Both the position numbers and the translations under genes were made by a program. A model generated the notes under the pieces. The model made no database searches. It was not told the origin of the DNA and was given only the letters and a program-made list of their open reading frames with translations. Positions 18,073-26,930 of a DNA stretch of 64,000 bases are shown piece after piece (positions within the stretch are counted from its first letter, which is position 1; every line of letters begins with the position of its first letter). This stretch comes from Nitrospiraceae bacterium UBA6905 (GTDB taxonomy: Bacteria > Nitrospirota > Thermodesulfovibrionia > Thermodesulfovibrionales > UBA6898), in assembly GCA_002451165.1 (NCBI GenBank), contig DKBH01000005.1:4707-68706 (forward strand). Direction: 5' to 3'.

Positions 18073-20379
18073 TTGACCTTGAAAACGCGACTCATCATTA
18101 TTCTTGTTCTCTCTTCCGTTCTTCTCGGCGGCATAGCAGGAGGATATCTTGCACTCATGCGGGGAATACCGTCTATCGATGAACTCAAGCACTACCATGC
18201 AGTCCCGGGAACAAAGATTTTTGCTGATGACGATGTTCTCATCGGAGAACTGAAGGCTGAAAAGGGCATCTTTCTTCCCATCAAGAACATTCCAAAGCAT
18301 ATGACGCAGGCGCTCATTGCTGTGGAGGACTCTCGATTCTTTAAGCATAAAGGGATAGACTATATTGCCATTGCCCGCGCCATGGTAAAGGATATCATCC
18401 ATGTGAGCCTAAAAGAGGGGGGGAGCACTCTGACACAGCAGCTCGCTAAAGTGGTATTTCTGACCTCTGAAAAAACGCTCACCCGGAAAGTGAAAGAAGC
18501 GGCTCTGGCAATTCGAATCGAAAAGACCCTCACCAAGCAGGAGATCCTCGAACTCTATCTGAACAAGGTCTATTTCGGCCATGGTGCCTACGGCGTTGAG
18601 ATGGCTGCGCGAACATATTTCGGGAAATCCGCACGGCAACTGTCCCTTGCCGAGGCATCCCTCATCGCCGGACTCGTCAAGGCTCCCGGAACCTATTCAC
18701 CCTTTAATGATCTTGCCCGTGCAAAGGATCGGCAGCAGATTGTCCTGAGCCGTATGGAAGAGGAAGGGTATATCACCGATACGGAACGGGAGGCTGCGTA
18801 TGCACAGCCCCTGTATTTTTCAAGCCTGAAGCGGGGGGCCGAGGCGAACGGCTACTTCCTGGAATATATCAGAAAATATGCCGAGGACACCTACGGTGAG
18901 GAGCTGGTGTATAAGGCGGGGCTGAAGATCTATACGACCCTGAACCGGTCCATGCAATTGTCGGCTGTCAATGCCATACAGAACGGATTGCGGGAAGTGG
19001 ACAAACGGCGGGGCTGGCGCGGCGCCGCTGAGAACAAGAAGGATATCGACATAGAGAAGGAGTTAAAGACCCGGGAGATAGCAACTACGGTCGTGAATAA
19101 TCCGGGAGATATATATACCGGTCTGGTGCTCCAGGTAACCGCAGAAGAAGCTACGGTCAAGACACGGGGGATGATCGGAAAGCTGTCGGTTAAGGATGCC
19201 CTTTGGGCATCAAAGGTGCTGAACAAATCGGGTAGCGTCAAGGCACTGAAGAACTTTAACCTTACCAAAATCCTTCATCCCGGTGATGTCATCAGGGTCA
19301 GCATCAAGAGCATCCAGAACCGAAAGGTGACCCTGGCTCTTGAGCAAGAACCTGAGCTGGAAGGGGCGCTTGTTGCCCTTGAACCCTATTCCGGTTTTGT
19401 CCGCGCTATGGTCGGTGGCTATGATTTTTCACGGAGCGACTATAACCGCACCATCATGGCAAAGCGCCAGCCGGGTTCTGCCTTTAAACCTATCATCTAT
19501 GCGTCTGCCCTTGATCACGGATTCACGCCTGCCAGCATTATCGTTGATGAGCCGGTCACCTATCCCGGCGGGCCCAAGGGTGAATGGCAACCCGAAAACT
19601 ATGATCACGTCTATTATGGACCGACGCGTCTCCGGGAGGCGCTCACCTATTCTCGCAACGTTGTTACCGTACGGCTTGTTGATACGATGGGCATCGACAG
19701 CCTGCTGAGCTTTGCACGAACTGTTGGGGTGACTGCAGATATGCCCCGGAACCTGAGCATCGCCCTCGGGTCCTTCAGCATCACGCCGATCGAGTTGGCA
19801 TCTATTTACAATGTCTTTGCCAGCAGTGGCATGAAATCACGGCCGATCGCCATAAAATATGTTACGGACAACAAAGGCAGGATCCTTGAAACGAATGAGC
19901 CTGAGCCTGCGCAGGTGATCAGCCCTCAGACGGCCTTTCTCATCACCTCCATGATGGAGGATGTTGTGCAGTATGGTACCGGGTGGCGGGCAAAGGCTCT
20001 CGGCAGACCGGTTGCCGCAAAGACCGGCACGACCAACGATTATAAGGATGCCTGGTTCGTCGGCTATACCACCAACCTTGTCGCCGCTGTCTGGGTCGGT
20101 TTTGACAATGCCCGGACGCTTGGCTCGCAGGAGACGGGCGGGATGGCAGCTGCCCCTATCTGGACATCCTTCATGAGCGGCGCCGTCACAGGTGATCCTG
20201 AAGAATTTTCTCCGCCAGAAGGGGTCGTCAGCATGACCATCGACCCCAAGACCGGGCTCCTTTCCCATGACGCTGCCGCTGTCAGGGAGTATTTCAAGGA
20301 AAGTACGCAGCCCAAGCAATATACCCCTGTTCCTACTATCTGGGAGATCAGGGATCCTTCTAAATTTAACTTTGATTGA
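18073..20379 (+). CDS. Penicillin-binding protein 1A (bifunctional transglycosylase/transpeptidase)
   Basis: Class A PBP that polymerises and crosslinks peptidoglycan in the periplasm. One N-terminal membrane helix (~5-27) is followed by a GT51 domain with VEDSRFFKHKGID, GGSTLTQQLAK, KVKEAALAIRIEKTLTK and LNKVYFGHGAYGVE. Then comes an OB-like insert and a transpeptidase with SxxK (GSAFKP, ~470), SxN (SRN) and KTGTT. 768 residues. The start is TTG 18073 or TTG 18079, because the membrane helix precedes the first ATG (18157). No ribosome site is obvious; see the promoter directly upstream. Confidence 0.94.
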   Translation: MTLKTRLIIILVLSSVLLGGIAGGYLALMRGIPSIDELKHYHAVPGTKIFADDDVLIGELKAEKGIFLPIKNIPKHMTQALIAVEDSRFFKHKGIDYIAIARAMVKDIIHVSLKEGGSTLTQQLAKVVFLTSEKTLTRKVKEAALAIRIEKTLTKQEILELYLNKVYFGHGAYGVEMAARTYFGKSARQLSLAEASLIAGLVKAPGTYSPFNDLARAKDRQQIVLSRMEEEGYITDTEREAAYAQPLYFSSLKRGAEANGYFLEYIRKYAEDTYGEELVYKAGLKIYTTLNRSMQLSAVNAIQNGLREVDKRRGWRGAAENKKDIDIEKELKTREIATTVVNNPGDIYTGLVLQVTAEEATVKTRGMIGKLSVKDALWASKVLNKSGSVKALKNFNLTKILHPGDVIRVSIKSIQNRKVTLALEQEPELEGALVALEPYSGFVRAMVGGYDFSRSDYNRTIMAKRQPGSAFKPIIYASALDHGFTPASIIVDEPVTYPGGPKGEWQPENYDHVYYGPTRLREALTYSRNVVTVRLVDTMGIDSLLSFARTVGVTADMPRNLSIALGSFSITPIELASIYNVFASSGMKSRPIAIKYVTDNKGRILETNEPEPAQVISPQTAFLITSMMEDVVQYGTGWRAKALGRPVAAKTGTTNDYKDAWFVGYTTNLVAAVWVGFDNARTLGSQETGGMAAAPIWTSFMSGAVTGDPEEFSPPEGVVSMTIDPKTGLLSHDAAAVREYFKESTQPKQYTPVPTIWEIRDPSKFNFD

Positions 20380-20388
20380 GGGGGAACC

Positions 20389-20676
20389 CTGAAGACATGG
20401 CAGGCCTTTCTGATCGTTGCATCATGCTGCATGGCTGCATCCGTTGCCGCTGCAGACTATGCAGCGGGGCTATCTTTTTATAAGAAACAGCAATATGCGG
20501 AATGCATCCGGGAACTGCGGGAATACACCGATAAAAACCCCGACCCCCGAGCTTACTACTTGATGGCATATGCAAGCTATAAGCTCAGGGATTTTTCGGG
20601 GGCACGCGAGTATTTCGACAAGACATACACTCTTGATCCCGAGTTCGGCGCATCTTCTCTGGTGTTCAACAAATAG
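20389..20676 (+). CDS. Small exported TPR-like protein with a probable CTG start
   Basis: About 95 residues: a signal peptide (KTWQAFLIVASCCMAASVAA) and then two TPR-like helix pairs (YAAGLSFYKKQQYAECIREL; RAYYLMAYASYKLRDFSGAR). The frame is closed by TGA 20377-20379 and the only codons before the signal peptide are GGG GGA ACC CTG. An in-frame ATG at 20431 would remove most of the signal peptide. The GAGGGGG run at 20378-20384 sits at ribosome-site distance from CTG 20389, so I use that start. It follows the PBP gene closely and may act with it in the envelope. Confidence 0.6.
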   Translation: MKTWQAFLIVASCCMAASVAAADYAAGLSFYKKQQYAECIRELREYTDKNPDPRAYYLMAYASYKLRDFSGAREYFDKTYTLDPEFGASSLVFNK

Positions 20677-20693
20677 GAGAGCAGGCAGAAACG

Positions 20694-21134
20694 CTATTTT
20701 TTCGGAACGCCCTTCTTTGAGATATAGACGATACAGTCCTCACAGATACGTCCGGAGGCAGTGTTGCATATCATTCTGTTAAGTTCCCAGCAGGGCTTCG
20801 TCTTATCGATATAGGCAGAGCACTTCCCTTTGCGTTCCGAAGGACAGTTCGTGATTTCCCAGCAGGGAGCGTAATCCAGCAGCTTCTTGATGCCCTCGAT
20901 GCTGATTTTCTTGTTATGGATGAGATCCCGCAGACAGCGGAGCCACTTGATATCATTTTCTGAATAGAACCGGTTCTTGTTCCTCCGGGCTGGCTTAATA
21001 AGCCCATGCTTCTCATACAGTCGGAGCGTCTGGTCGGTCGTTCCAATCAGCTCCGCAACTATACCGATAGGATAGAGAGGCAAGTTCTGTTTCTCTTCTT
21101 CACTGAGATCTTTCTTCATCTTTTCTTTTGCCAT
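20694..21134 (-). CDS. MerR-family regulator with Cys-rich C-terminal domain
   Basis: Residues ~18-90 are a MerR/HspR-type winged helix (LYPIGIVAELIGTTDQTLRL, then YEKHGLIKPARRNKNRFYSE). The C-terminal 55 residues hold seven cysteines in CWEITNC-C-CW-C-CxxC spacing with two CW pairs. That pattern fits an Fe-S or zinc sensor rather than an organic-ligand pocket (inference). 146 residues. It converges on the small TPR gene and is divergent from atpB, with an inverted repeat in its upstream region. Confidence 0.8.
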   Translation of the reverse strand: MAKEKMKKDLSEEEKQNLPLYPIGIVAELIGTTDQTLRLYEKHGLIKPARRNKNRFYSENDIKWLRCLRDLIHNKKISIEGIKKLLDYAPCWEITNCPSERKGKCSAYIDKTKPCWELNRMICNTASGRICEDCIVYISKKGVPKK

Positions 21135-21204
21135 GATATTGTTTCTGCAGCACGCACGGGAGCTTTTCTGGTAATCACAATTATTAATACACTTTTAAAA
21201 TGGA

Positions 21205-21225
21205 AAATGCAAGTTTTTTGCATTT
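21205..21225. repeat. 8-bp perfect inverted repeat upstream of the MerR gene
   Basis: AAATGCAA (21205-21212), a 5-base spacer, TTGCATTT (21218-21225) in the divergent merR/atpB gap. Dyads of this kind are typical MerR-type operators; the 189-base gap otherwise holds only the atpB promoter. Confidence 0.4.
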
Positions 21226-21265
21226 ATTGTCATTTCTTATAGACCTATAACAGGGCGGCAAAACC

Positions 21266-21299
21266 TTGACTTCGCGTAATTTCCTTAGGTAATATTACC
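21266..21299 (+). promoter_or_regulatory. atpBE promoter with 12-bp palindrome over the -10 region
   Basis: TTGACT (21266-21271), 18-base spacer, TAATAT (21290-21295). The -10 lies within the perfect palindrome GGTAATATTACC (21288-21299), a possible operator. AAGGAG follows ahead of ATG 21324. Confidence 0.5.
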
Positions 21300-21323
21300 C
21301 TAATTTTCTCCAAAGGAGACCGT

Positions 21324-22010
21324 ATGCACGAAGAAAAACTCTTGATGGATCTTTTCATAAATCCTCACGCAGTACCCCATTACGTATCCTATGCCTTTCT
21401 TGCATCTCTCCTCCTGATAGCGACAGCACTGATGGTGAGGAGATCCCTTCAGCTCGTGCCGACCGGCCTTCAGAACTTTATGGAAACCGTCGTTGAAGCG
21501 ATCCTGAACCTCTGCGAGGAGAACATCGGGCATCACTGGGCCAAGCATTTTTTCCCCTTTATCGGAACCATTGCCCTGTATATTGTGGTCTGCAACTTCA
21601 TGGGGCTTATCCCCGGCTTCTTTTCGCCGACGAGCAATATCAACAACAATGTTGCCCTTGCGATACCGGTCTTTTTGGCGACGCATATCTACGGTATCAG
21701 GGTCCACGGATTCGGCTATTTGAAGCACTTTCTCGGCCCGATCCGGTCGATTGCGGCATTACCGCTCATGATCCTGATCTTCGTGATAGAACTGATTGGC
21801 CAGCTGGTTAGGCCTGTCACACTTTCAGTCAGGCTTTTCGGCAATATGGTCGCAAAGCATATCATCCTGCTAGTACTTGCATCTCTCTCGCCCTGGATCA
21901 TTCCAACGGCGATTCTCGCGCTCGGAACACTGGTGAGTATCATCCAGGCATTCGTCTTTACGCTGCTCGCCACCTTGTATCTCGCTGGTGCCGTTGAAGA
22001 GGCACATTAA
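21324..22010 (+). CDS. atpB: F0F1 ATP synthase subunit a
   Basis: Stator half-channel subunit. Five to six hydrophobic helices are present. The essential arginine lies in the family helix [20 protein letters not shown], and the C-terminal helix contains [18 protein letters not shown]. 228 residues. It overlaps the next reading frame by one base but atpE proper starts 33 bases on. The usual atpFHAGDC genes do not follow, so the F0 and F1 genes are split between loci. Confidence 0.95.
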   Translation: MHEEKLLMDLFINPHAVPHYVSYAFLASLLLIATALMVRRSLQLVPTGLQNFMETVVEAILNLCEENIGHHWAKHFFPFIGTIALYIVVCNFMGLIPGFFSPTSNINNNVALAIPVFLATHIYGIRVHGFGYLKHFLGPIRSIAALPLMILIFVIELIGQLVRPVTLSVRLFGNMVAKHIILLVLASLSPWIIPTAILALGTLVSIIQAFVFTLLATLYLAGAVEEAH

Positions 22011-22042
22011 TGAAAGTTCTGAAGAAAGGAGGGAAGAACCAG

Positions 22043-22387
22043 ATGAAAAAGATTCTTTCTCTCGCACTGCTGGCATGTGTCGTTGTCTGTCTGCTTGCTC
22101 CGGTCATGGTCTTCGCTGAGGAGGCTGCTGCCAAGGCAGAAGGCGGATCAGGAGGCAGCATGGCTGCGCTTGCAGCCGGCATCGCTATCGGCGTTGCCGC
22201 ATTCGGTACCGGTATCGGTCAGGGCCTCGGCCTGAAAGGTGCTACCGAGGGCATTGCAAGGAACCCGGGTGCTTCGGGCAAGATCACGACGACCCTGATT
22301 ATCGGTCTCGCCATGATCGAGTCCCTTGCAATCTATGCTCTGCTGGTATCACTCGGTATCCTCATCAACCAGAAGATGTTCTTCTAA
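22043..22387 (+). CDS. atpE: F0F1 ATP synthase subunit c, with N-terminal signal-like extension
   Basis: Rotor-ring proteolipid with two helices and the polar loop ARNPGAS. The ion-binding glutamate is in MIESLAIY, helix 2. Residues 1-~30 form a signal-peptide-like leader ([20 protein letters not shown], then FAEE), absent from E. coli AtpE but known in several deep lineages. ATG 22043 follows AAAGGAGGG. Helix 1 has GIGQG and helix 2 has E-S-x-x-x-Y, which are residues shared with sodium-type rings, but the sodium-ring threonine after ES is leucine here. Coupling ion is therefore undecided. Confidence 0.92.
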   Translation: MKKILSLALLACVVVCLLAPVMVFAEEAAAKAEGGSGGSMAALAAGIAIGVAAFGTGIGQGLGLKGATEGIARNPGASGKITTTLIIGLAMIESLAIYALLVSLGILINQKMFF

Positions 22388-22404
22388 GAATATCTGCAAA
22401 AGTC

Positions 22405-22435
22405 AAAAAGGGTCGTGGATATCACGGCCCTTTTT
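22405..22435. terminator. Bidirectional rho-independent terminator after atpE
   Basis: AAAAAGGG (22405-22412), one mismatch, CGTG; loop GATAT; CACG, mismatch, CCCTTTTT (22428-22435). The T-run on each strand lets it serve both atpE and the convergent sensor gene, whose stop codon lies inside it. Confidence 0.85.
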
Positions 22436-24026
22436 GTTGCTCGGGCACCTCCACAGCAGTGCGTTTCCCGGGAGCTGCGTGCAACTTCTCGTACATGCGT
22501 GCATTTTCTATGGCAATGCCGCACTGTTCAGCAAGGGCCACGCTGAAATCGATCTCGTCCTGACTGAAGGTTCTGTGGATGTCGGTAAGAAGCCGGAGTA
22601 CGCCGATAACCCTGCCGTGCGCAATAATCGGAAGCGTCAAAACACTCTTGATCCCTTCCTCCCCTGCCTCTTTCTTGTAGGCTATCCGATCGTCCGTCAT
22701 CACATCATAGATCGCAACAGGCTTTTCGTTCAGGGCCTCCCTGATATTTTCTTCGGTGTCCACCGGCCCCCTGCTCAGATACCGTTCAGTCAACCCATGC
22801 GCTGCAACAAGCTCCAGCTTCTTGCCCGAATTATCAAGCAGACGGATCGTTGCTGCCTTGAGCCTCATGACGGCAGGGATCATCCTGACGATCATGTTCA
22901 AAACCTCATGGACATTGAGGGTCGAGCTGATCGTTTTGGTAACCGCCTGGAAAATATCGAGATATTCCCGTTCCCGCGAGACAACTCGTTCGAAGTGCCG
23001 GGCATTCATGATAGCAATCGCGGCCTGCTCGGCAAGAGCGGCAAGGAATTTCAGATCTTCATCCGAATAAGCAACCGGCTCGGCAGTATACATCCTGAGC
23101 AGCCCGATTACTTCGTCCTTGACTCTGAGCGGAATGGACAGGATGCTCCGGATACCCTCTTTTTCAGCCTCCTTGCGGTATTTTGCCGACTTGTCCTCGG
23201 TAATGTCATAGATAGAGACCGGTTTTCCCGCAAGGGCATCATCCACAGAACGATCATACTCAACAGGACCCTTGTTCACATAGCTTTCGCTCAGGCCGTG
23301 ATAGGCAGCGATCTCGAGCTGGTTCTTCTCCTTGTTCAGGAGGCGCACCAGGCTTGCTTTCATGTTCATGACCTTGACGACATTCGTCACGATAAGGTTC
23401 AGCACCTCTTCCAGGGAAAGGCTGGTACTGATGGCTTTGCAGACGTTCTGATAGCTTTCGAGATAGATCCGCTTGGAGAATATCTTTTCGGCACAGACAG
23501 GGCACATGGAATGCGTAAAATCACCGAACCCCTGTTCCCCGAGGTACGCTTCCAGCTGCTCCCACGTATCGTCATCGTGGCGTATCTTCTTGCACCAGCC
23601 GCATATGGGGATGAGTCGGTCCAGCTTCTCCGTCCTGAGCTGAAACGGCCTGAGCCCCTTGAAACGGGAGGTCTCCCGAAAGGAAAGGACAACCCCCTCG
23701 TAATTTCCGTCAATGAAAAATGGTGATATGTGCGCTTCCACAAGGATCTTCCCGCCCGCTGAAGCGACAAAAAGATTTCTCTGTCCTGGTTTCCGCAAAT
23801 TCATGCCGGATGCTATCTGGTCACAAAAGGCATTCCCTTCCTCATCCTCGAACTGTGGGAACCGCTCAGCTCCGCTCCCGGACATTACAGCATCGGCAGG
23901 GATGCCGGTAATGGCAGCAGCACCGCGATTCCAGTACCGAATGCTTCCGTTCCGCGCAATAAGACAGACACCGTCAGCGATATGTTCCAGTATACGGTGA
24001 TAGAGCTTCAATTTCCTGTCGAACAT
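22422..24026 (-). CDS. PAS-(Cys-rich)-GAF-GAF sensor protein without an output domain
   Basis: 534 residues. A PAS domain (~8-125; DGVCLIARNGSIRYWNRGAA) is followed by a CxxC-type segment (ICGWCKKIR with CPVC ~35 residues later) seen next to PAS domains in many sensor proteins. Two GAF domains follow (~190-345 and ~365-515), each with the conserved NKEKNQLEIAAYHGLSE- or NSGKKLELVAAHGLTE-type strand. No kinase, GGDEF, EAL or HTH domain follows, so it must signal through a partner or act as a binding module. Divergent from ribF. Confidence 0.8.
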   Translation of the reverse strand: MFDRKLKLYHRILEHIADGVCLIARNGSIRYWNRGAAAITGIPADAVMSGSGAERFPQFEDEEGNAFCDQIASGMNLRKPGQRNLFVASAGGKILVEAHISPFFIDGNYEGVVLSFRETSRFKGLRPFQLRTEKLDRLIPICGWCKKIRHDDDTWEQLEAYLGEQGFGDFTHSMCPVCAEKIFSKRIYLESYQNVCKAISTSLSLEEVLNLIVTNVVKVMNMKASLVRLLNKEKNQLEIAAYHGLSESYVNKGPVEYDRSVDDALAGKPVSIYDITEDKSAKYRKEAEKEGIRSILSIPLRVKDEVIGLLRMYTAEPVAYSDEDLKFLAALAEQAAIAIMNARHFERVVSREREYLDIFQAVTKTISSTLNVHEVLNMIVRMIPAVMRLKAATIRLLDNSGKKLELVAAHGLTERYLSRGPVDTEENIREALNEKPVAIYDVMTDDRIAYKKEAGEEGIKSVLTLPIIAHGRVIGVLRLLTDIHRTFSQDEIDFSVALAEQCGIAIENARMYEKLHAAPGKRTAVEVPEQQKGP

Positions 24027-24114
24027 GGTGCCACGCCGCTTCCTTATTTTTTCTCCAAAGATATCAAAAAAGCATTATAATTATACATCAGTCCTGCAGT
24101 TCTACTGGAAAGAA

Positions 24115-25065
24115 ATGTTACTGATCACTGATTTGCGCAAAATTACCGGGCAGTTCACTAAGAGTGTCCTGACTCTGGGGAACTTTGACGGCATCCACCT
24201 GGGTCACCAGGAACTGGTGCGCATGGTAATCAGACGGGCTCGTGAGATCGGCGGCCAAAGCATGGTCGTGACCTTCCGGCCCCACCCCCTCAAGATTCTG
24301 GCACCGGAAAAATGTCCACCCCTTATCAGCATCTATGAGGAGAAGATACGGATTTTCGAAAAGCTCGGCATCGACGTGCTCGTCAAGATACCGTTTAGTC
24401 TGCAATTTGCGGAGATGACGCCCCGAGATTTCGTCAAAGGCGTGCTATGTGATATGCTCGGGGCGAAAGATATCTTTGTCGGCTATAACTACCGCTTCGG
24501 CAAGGGCCGCGAAGGGACCACACAGACGCTGAAACAGATGGGCAAGGAGTTCGGGTTCAATGTTCATGAGGTCGAACAGATATCCCTAAAAGGAGAGGTC
24601 ATCAGCAGCACAAAGATCCGGCAGCTCCTGCGCGCCGGTGAGGTTGAGCACGCAGCACGGCTCCTGGGCAGACCCTATGCAATCACAGGCATCGTCGTCA
24701 AGGGTGACAGCAGGGGTAAGGCCCTGGGATTTCCGACAGCCAATATCGCGTCGAGGCACAGCATTATTCCTGCGAACGGCGTATATGCCGTCAAGCTTCT
24801 AGCACGGGAGCGGTGCTATGACGGCATCGTCAACATCGGCACCCGGCCCACCTTTGACGCGGGGTCGCTCGCCATCGAGGTCCATGTCTTCAGTTTCAAC
24901 GAAGACCTTTACGGCGAAGAGATTACGCTCTTTTTCCTGCGGAAGATACGGGAAGAGAAGAAGTTCATTACTGCTGAAGCCCTTAGGGAGCAGATAACCC
25001 GGGATATCGGGACCGCAAAGGAAATCCTTTCCGCAAGCCCGGAATGCATTGACCTGGGGATCTGA
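24115..25065 (+). CDS. ribF: Bifunctional riboflavin kinase / FAD synthetase
   Basis: Makes FMN and FAD. The N-terminal nucleotidyltransferase domain has LGNFDGIHLGHQELV and the ISSTKIRQLL motif. The C-terminal riboflavin kinase has KALGFPTANIA and YDGIVNIGTRPTF. ATG 24115 has GGAAAG upstream and gives 316 residues; the longer frame from 24025 has no homology and reads across a TATAAT at 24076-24081, likely the -10 box. It converges on pilX only 6 bases away. Confidence 0.95.
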   Translation: MLLITDLRKITGQFTKSVLTLGNFDGIHLGHQELVRMVIRRAREIGGQSMVVTFRPHPLKILAPEKCPPLISIYEEKIRIFEKLGIDVLVKIPFSLQFAEMTPRDFVKGVLCDMLGAKDIFVGYNYRFGKGREGTTQTLKQMGKEFGFNVHEVEQISLKGEVISSTKIRQLLRAGEVEHAARLLGRPYAITGIVVKGDSRGKALGFPTANIASRHSIIPANGVYAVKLLARERCYDGIVNIGTRPTFDAGSLAIEVHVFSFNEDLYGEEITLFFLRKIREEKKFITAEALREQITRDIGTAKEILSASPECIDLGI

Positions 25066-25071
25066 AATCGG

Positions 25072-25770
25072 TTAGTAAGCGTACAGGACCGACATCCGGG
25101 AAAACTCACGCGGATTTGTTGTATTCTCGGCAAGAATTTCGGTACGGTACAGATAGGGAGCAGCCGGCGGACTCACCACTCCCGAGGTGCTCGACACCAC
25201 CCCCTGTCCCCCTAATTCCCCGGGCGCAGCAATGCCGCCGACGTCCGAATTGCCCTGGACTGTATCGACAATCTTCACATTGACGCGATACTGGTTCGGC
25301 GCAATCCCGAATAGAATCGGGCCAATATCTGGAGTAGTTCTCGGGTCAGGATCGACCTGGAGCCCGGCAACTCCGCCATTGTCGTCGCAGGATGCAGCAC
25401 CCGAGTCCATCCAGTCAGCCGTGAAATTGCAGAGTTTGTCGCACCGGCAGGTCCTCGTGTTCCCTGCATTTCCGTCCGTGTTATCATTTGGATTCAACGG
25501 ATCTCCGCAGTTGCATCCGCTTGCATAGGGCGCACCCATAATGTTCAGCACGCCCCGGTTCTCAAAGTAATCGGTCAAGATTTCAGCAGTGCCGACGCTC
25601 GCATCTTCTGCTGAGCGGTAGAATCGCATCGCGCCCGACATGGTCGTGCCCTGCGTAACGAGATAGAGCAGCGCCGAGACAATGGCAAGTCCGATGAGAG
25701 AGAGCATCAGGACCATCACGAGGGCAACGCCTCTTTCGTTCATGGGATGATGTACATGATTGTAACGCAT
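25072..25770 (-). CDS. PilX-like minor pilin
   Basis: A short basic leader, then a type IV pilin-like N-terminus (ERGVALVMVLMLSLIGLAIV) with prepilin-type Gly before the hydrophobic helix. The rest (232 residues in all) is a globular, Cys-rich domain (CNCGDP, CRCDKLC). PilX-type proteins help prime pilus assembly with PilV, PilW and PilY1. The start 25770 has GAGG upstream; 25743 is an alternative. It is last in the pilY1 operon. Confidence 0.75.
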   Translation of the reverse strand: MRYNHVHHPMNERGVALVMVLMLSLIGLAIVSALLYLVTQGTTMSGAMRFYRSAEDASVGTAEILTDYFENRGVLNIMGAPYASGCNCGDPLNPNDNTDGNAGNTRTCRCDKLCNFTADWMDSGAASCDDNGGVAGLQVDPDPRTTPDIGPILFGIAPNQYRVNVKIVDTVQGNSDVGGIAAPGELGGQGVVSSTSGVVSPPAAPYLYRTEILAENTTNPREFSRMSVLYAY

Positions 25771-25772
25771 CG

Positions 25773-26930
25773 CTACCTCAAGTTATAGGGTTTTATGAAC
25801 AGGGTGTATATCTTCCACCGGTAATTAGACCGGGGGTCTCCTGCGGGTATCGTAAAAGTTATGACGTTGCCAAAATCAGGATCATTCGCCGTAATCGGAG
25901 ACGGCGACGTATAGAACGTATCGCGCTGACCTTCCTGGGCAAGGATATAGACGCGGATATCCTTAAGTTGATCGCGTATGTTCTCTGCAGTCAGTCCTGC
26001 CCCCGGGTCGTCGACAACCGAGTCAACAGCCCCATCATTGTTCGTGTCCATTCCAAAGCGTACCTGCATTGCTGCAACGCAATCCAGCAGAGGGAGTTCT
26101 CTCAAACTGCCATCCGCATGATTGACAAGTGCCTTATAGAGCACACCCGTATTGGGCGCACACCGCGCCGGCATTGTTGCAGGCGTCCGTATATAGTAAT
26201 CAGCCCTATTAAACGGCATGCGCGGTGCAACACCAGGGCTTATGCCATAGATCAGATAGGACTCAAAGCTGTTCTCCACAGGCTGAAATGCAGATGCAAA
26301 CGTTCCGGCACTCGCATCGAACGTTGTGAAAAAGGCTGCGCCCGACGTTAGCAGCACCCGCTGCGTTCCCCCTACAATGGGATTTAACACAATCACCTGG
26401 TCGCCATTTTCAAGATTTTCATCGGGGATGGCTGCGCCGTCTGCATTGTTCCAGGGCTGTATAATATTGGGCAGGGCTCCCCGGTTCGAAACATAGGCCC
26501 ACTTGGTGGCAGCGGCGCTGAGCCCGAGGTTCGTTGCCTTGATCACCAGCACATCCGACTGGGCATCAGGCGTCACAGCAGCATTATTGAAGCCGATATT
26601 ATTGCCGACGCGCACTGCCCGCGGCGGATTAGCCGTGCCGTCGTTAAACTGGGTATCATCATAGGCTGTCTTAACGTCGTTTACAGCCTCCCCTGTATAA
26701 TTTATCCCATTTAAATTATAAGGGAGTCCATAGCCCGCCTGCTCAATATCCGACCGCAGCATCTGGAGCCCGACTATACCCTCTATGTTCGTCTCCGCGA
26801 TCTTGGACTGCTGCTTGAACTGATTGAGAAGGCTGGAGAATATGTTCGCCGCAGCAGTGATCGTGAGCAGAAACACCACCATCGTGACCATAAGCTCGAC
26901 CAGGGTGAACCCTCTTTCTGACCTTGTCAT
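25773..26930 (-). CDS. pilW: PilW-like minor pilin
   Basis: Prepilin N-terminus RSERGFTLVELMVTMVVFLL, with peptidase cleavage expected after the Gly and Glu at mature position 5, then a long globular domain. 385 residues. ATG 26930 overlaps the pilV stop (ATGA), which fixes the start. PilW proteins sit in the pilus tip complex. Confidence 0.85.
   Translation of the reverse strand: MTRSERGFTLVELMVTMVVFLLTITAAANIFSSLLNQFKQQSKIAETNIEGIVGLQMLRSDIEQAGYGLPYNLNGINYTGEAVNDVKTAYDDTQFNDGTANPPRAVRVGNNIGFNNAAVTPDAQSDVLVIKATNLGLSAAATKWAYVSNRGALPNIIQPWNNADGAAIPDENLENGDQVIVLNPIVGGTQRVLLTSGAAFFTTFDASAGTFASAFQPVENSFESYLIYGISPGVAPRMPFNRADYYIRTPATMPARCAPNTGVLYKALVNHADGSLRELPLLDCVAAMQVRFGMDTNNDGAVDSVVDDPGAGLTAENIRDQLKDIRVYILAQEGQRDTFYTSPSPITANDPDFGNVITFTIPAGDPRSNYRWKIYTLFIKPYNLR

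Noticed and set aside
22326..23726. 466-codon plus-strand frame opposite the PAS/GAF sensor
   Set aside because: Antisense shadow; its sequence has no domain and it crosses the terminator.
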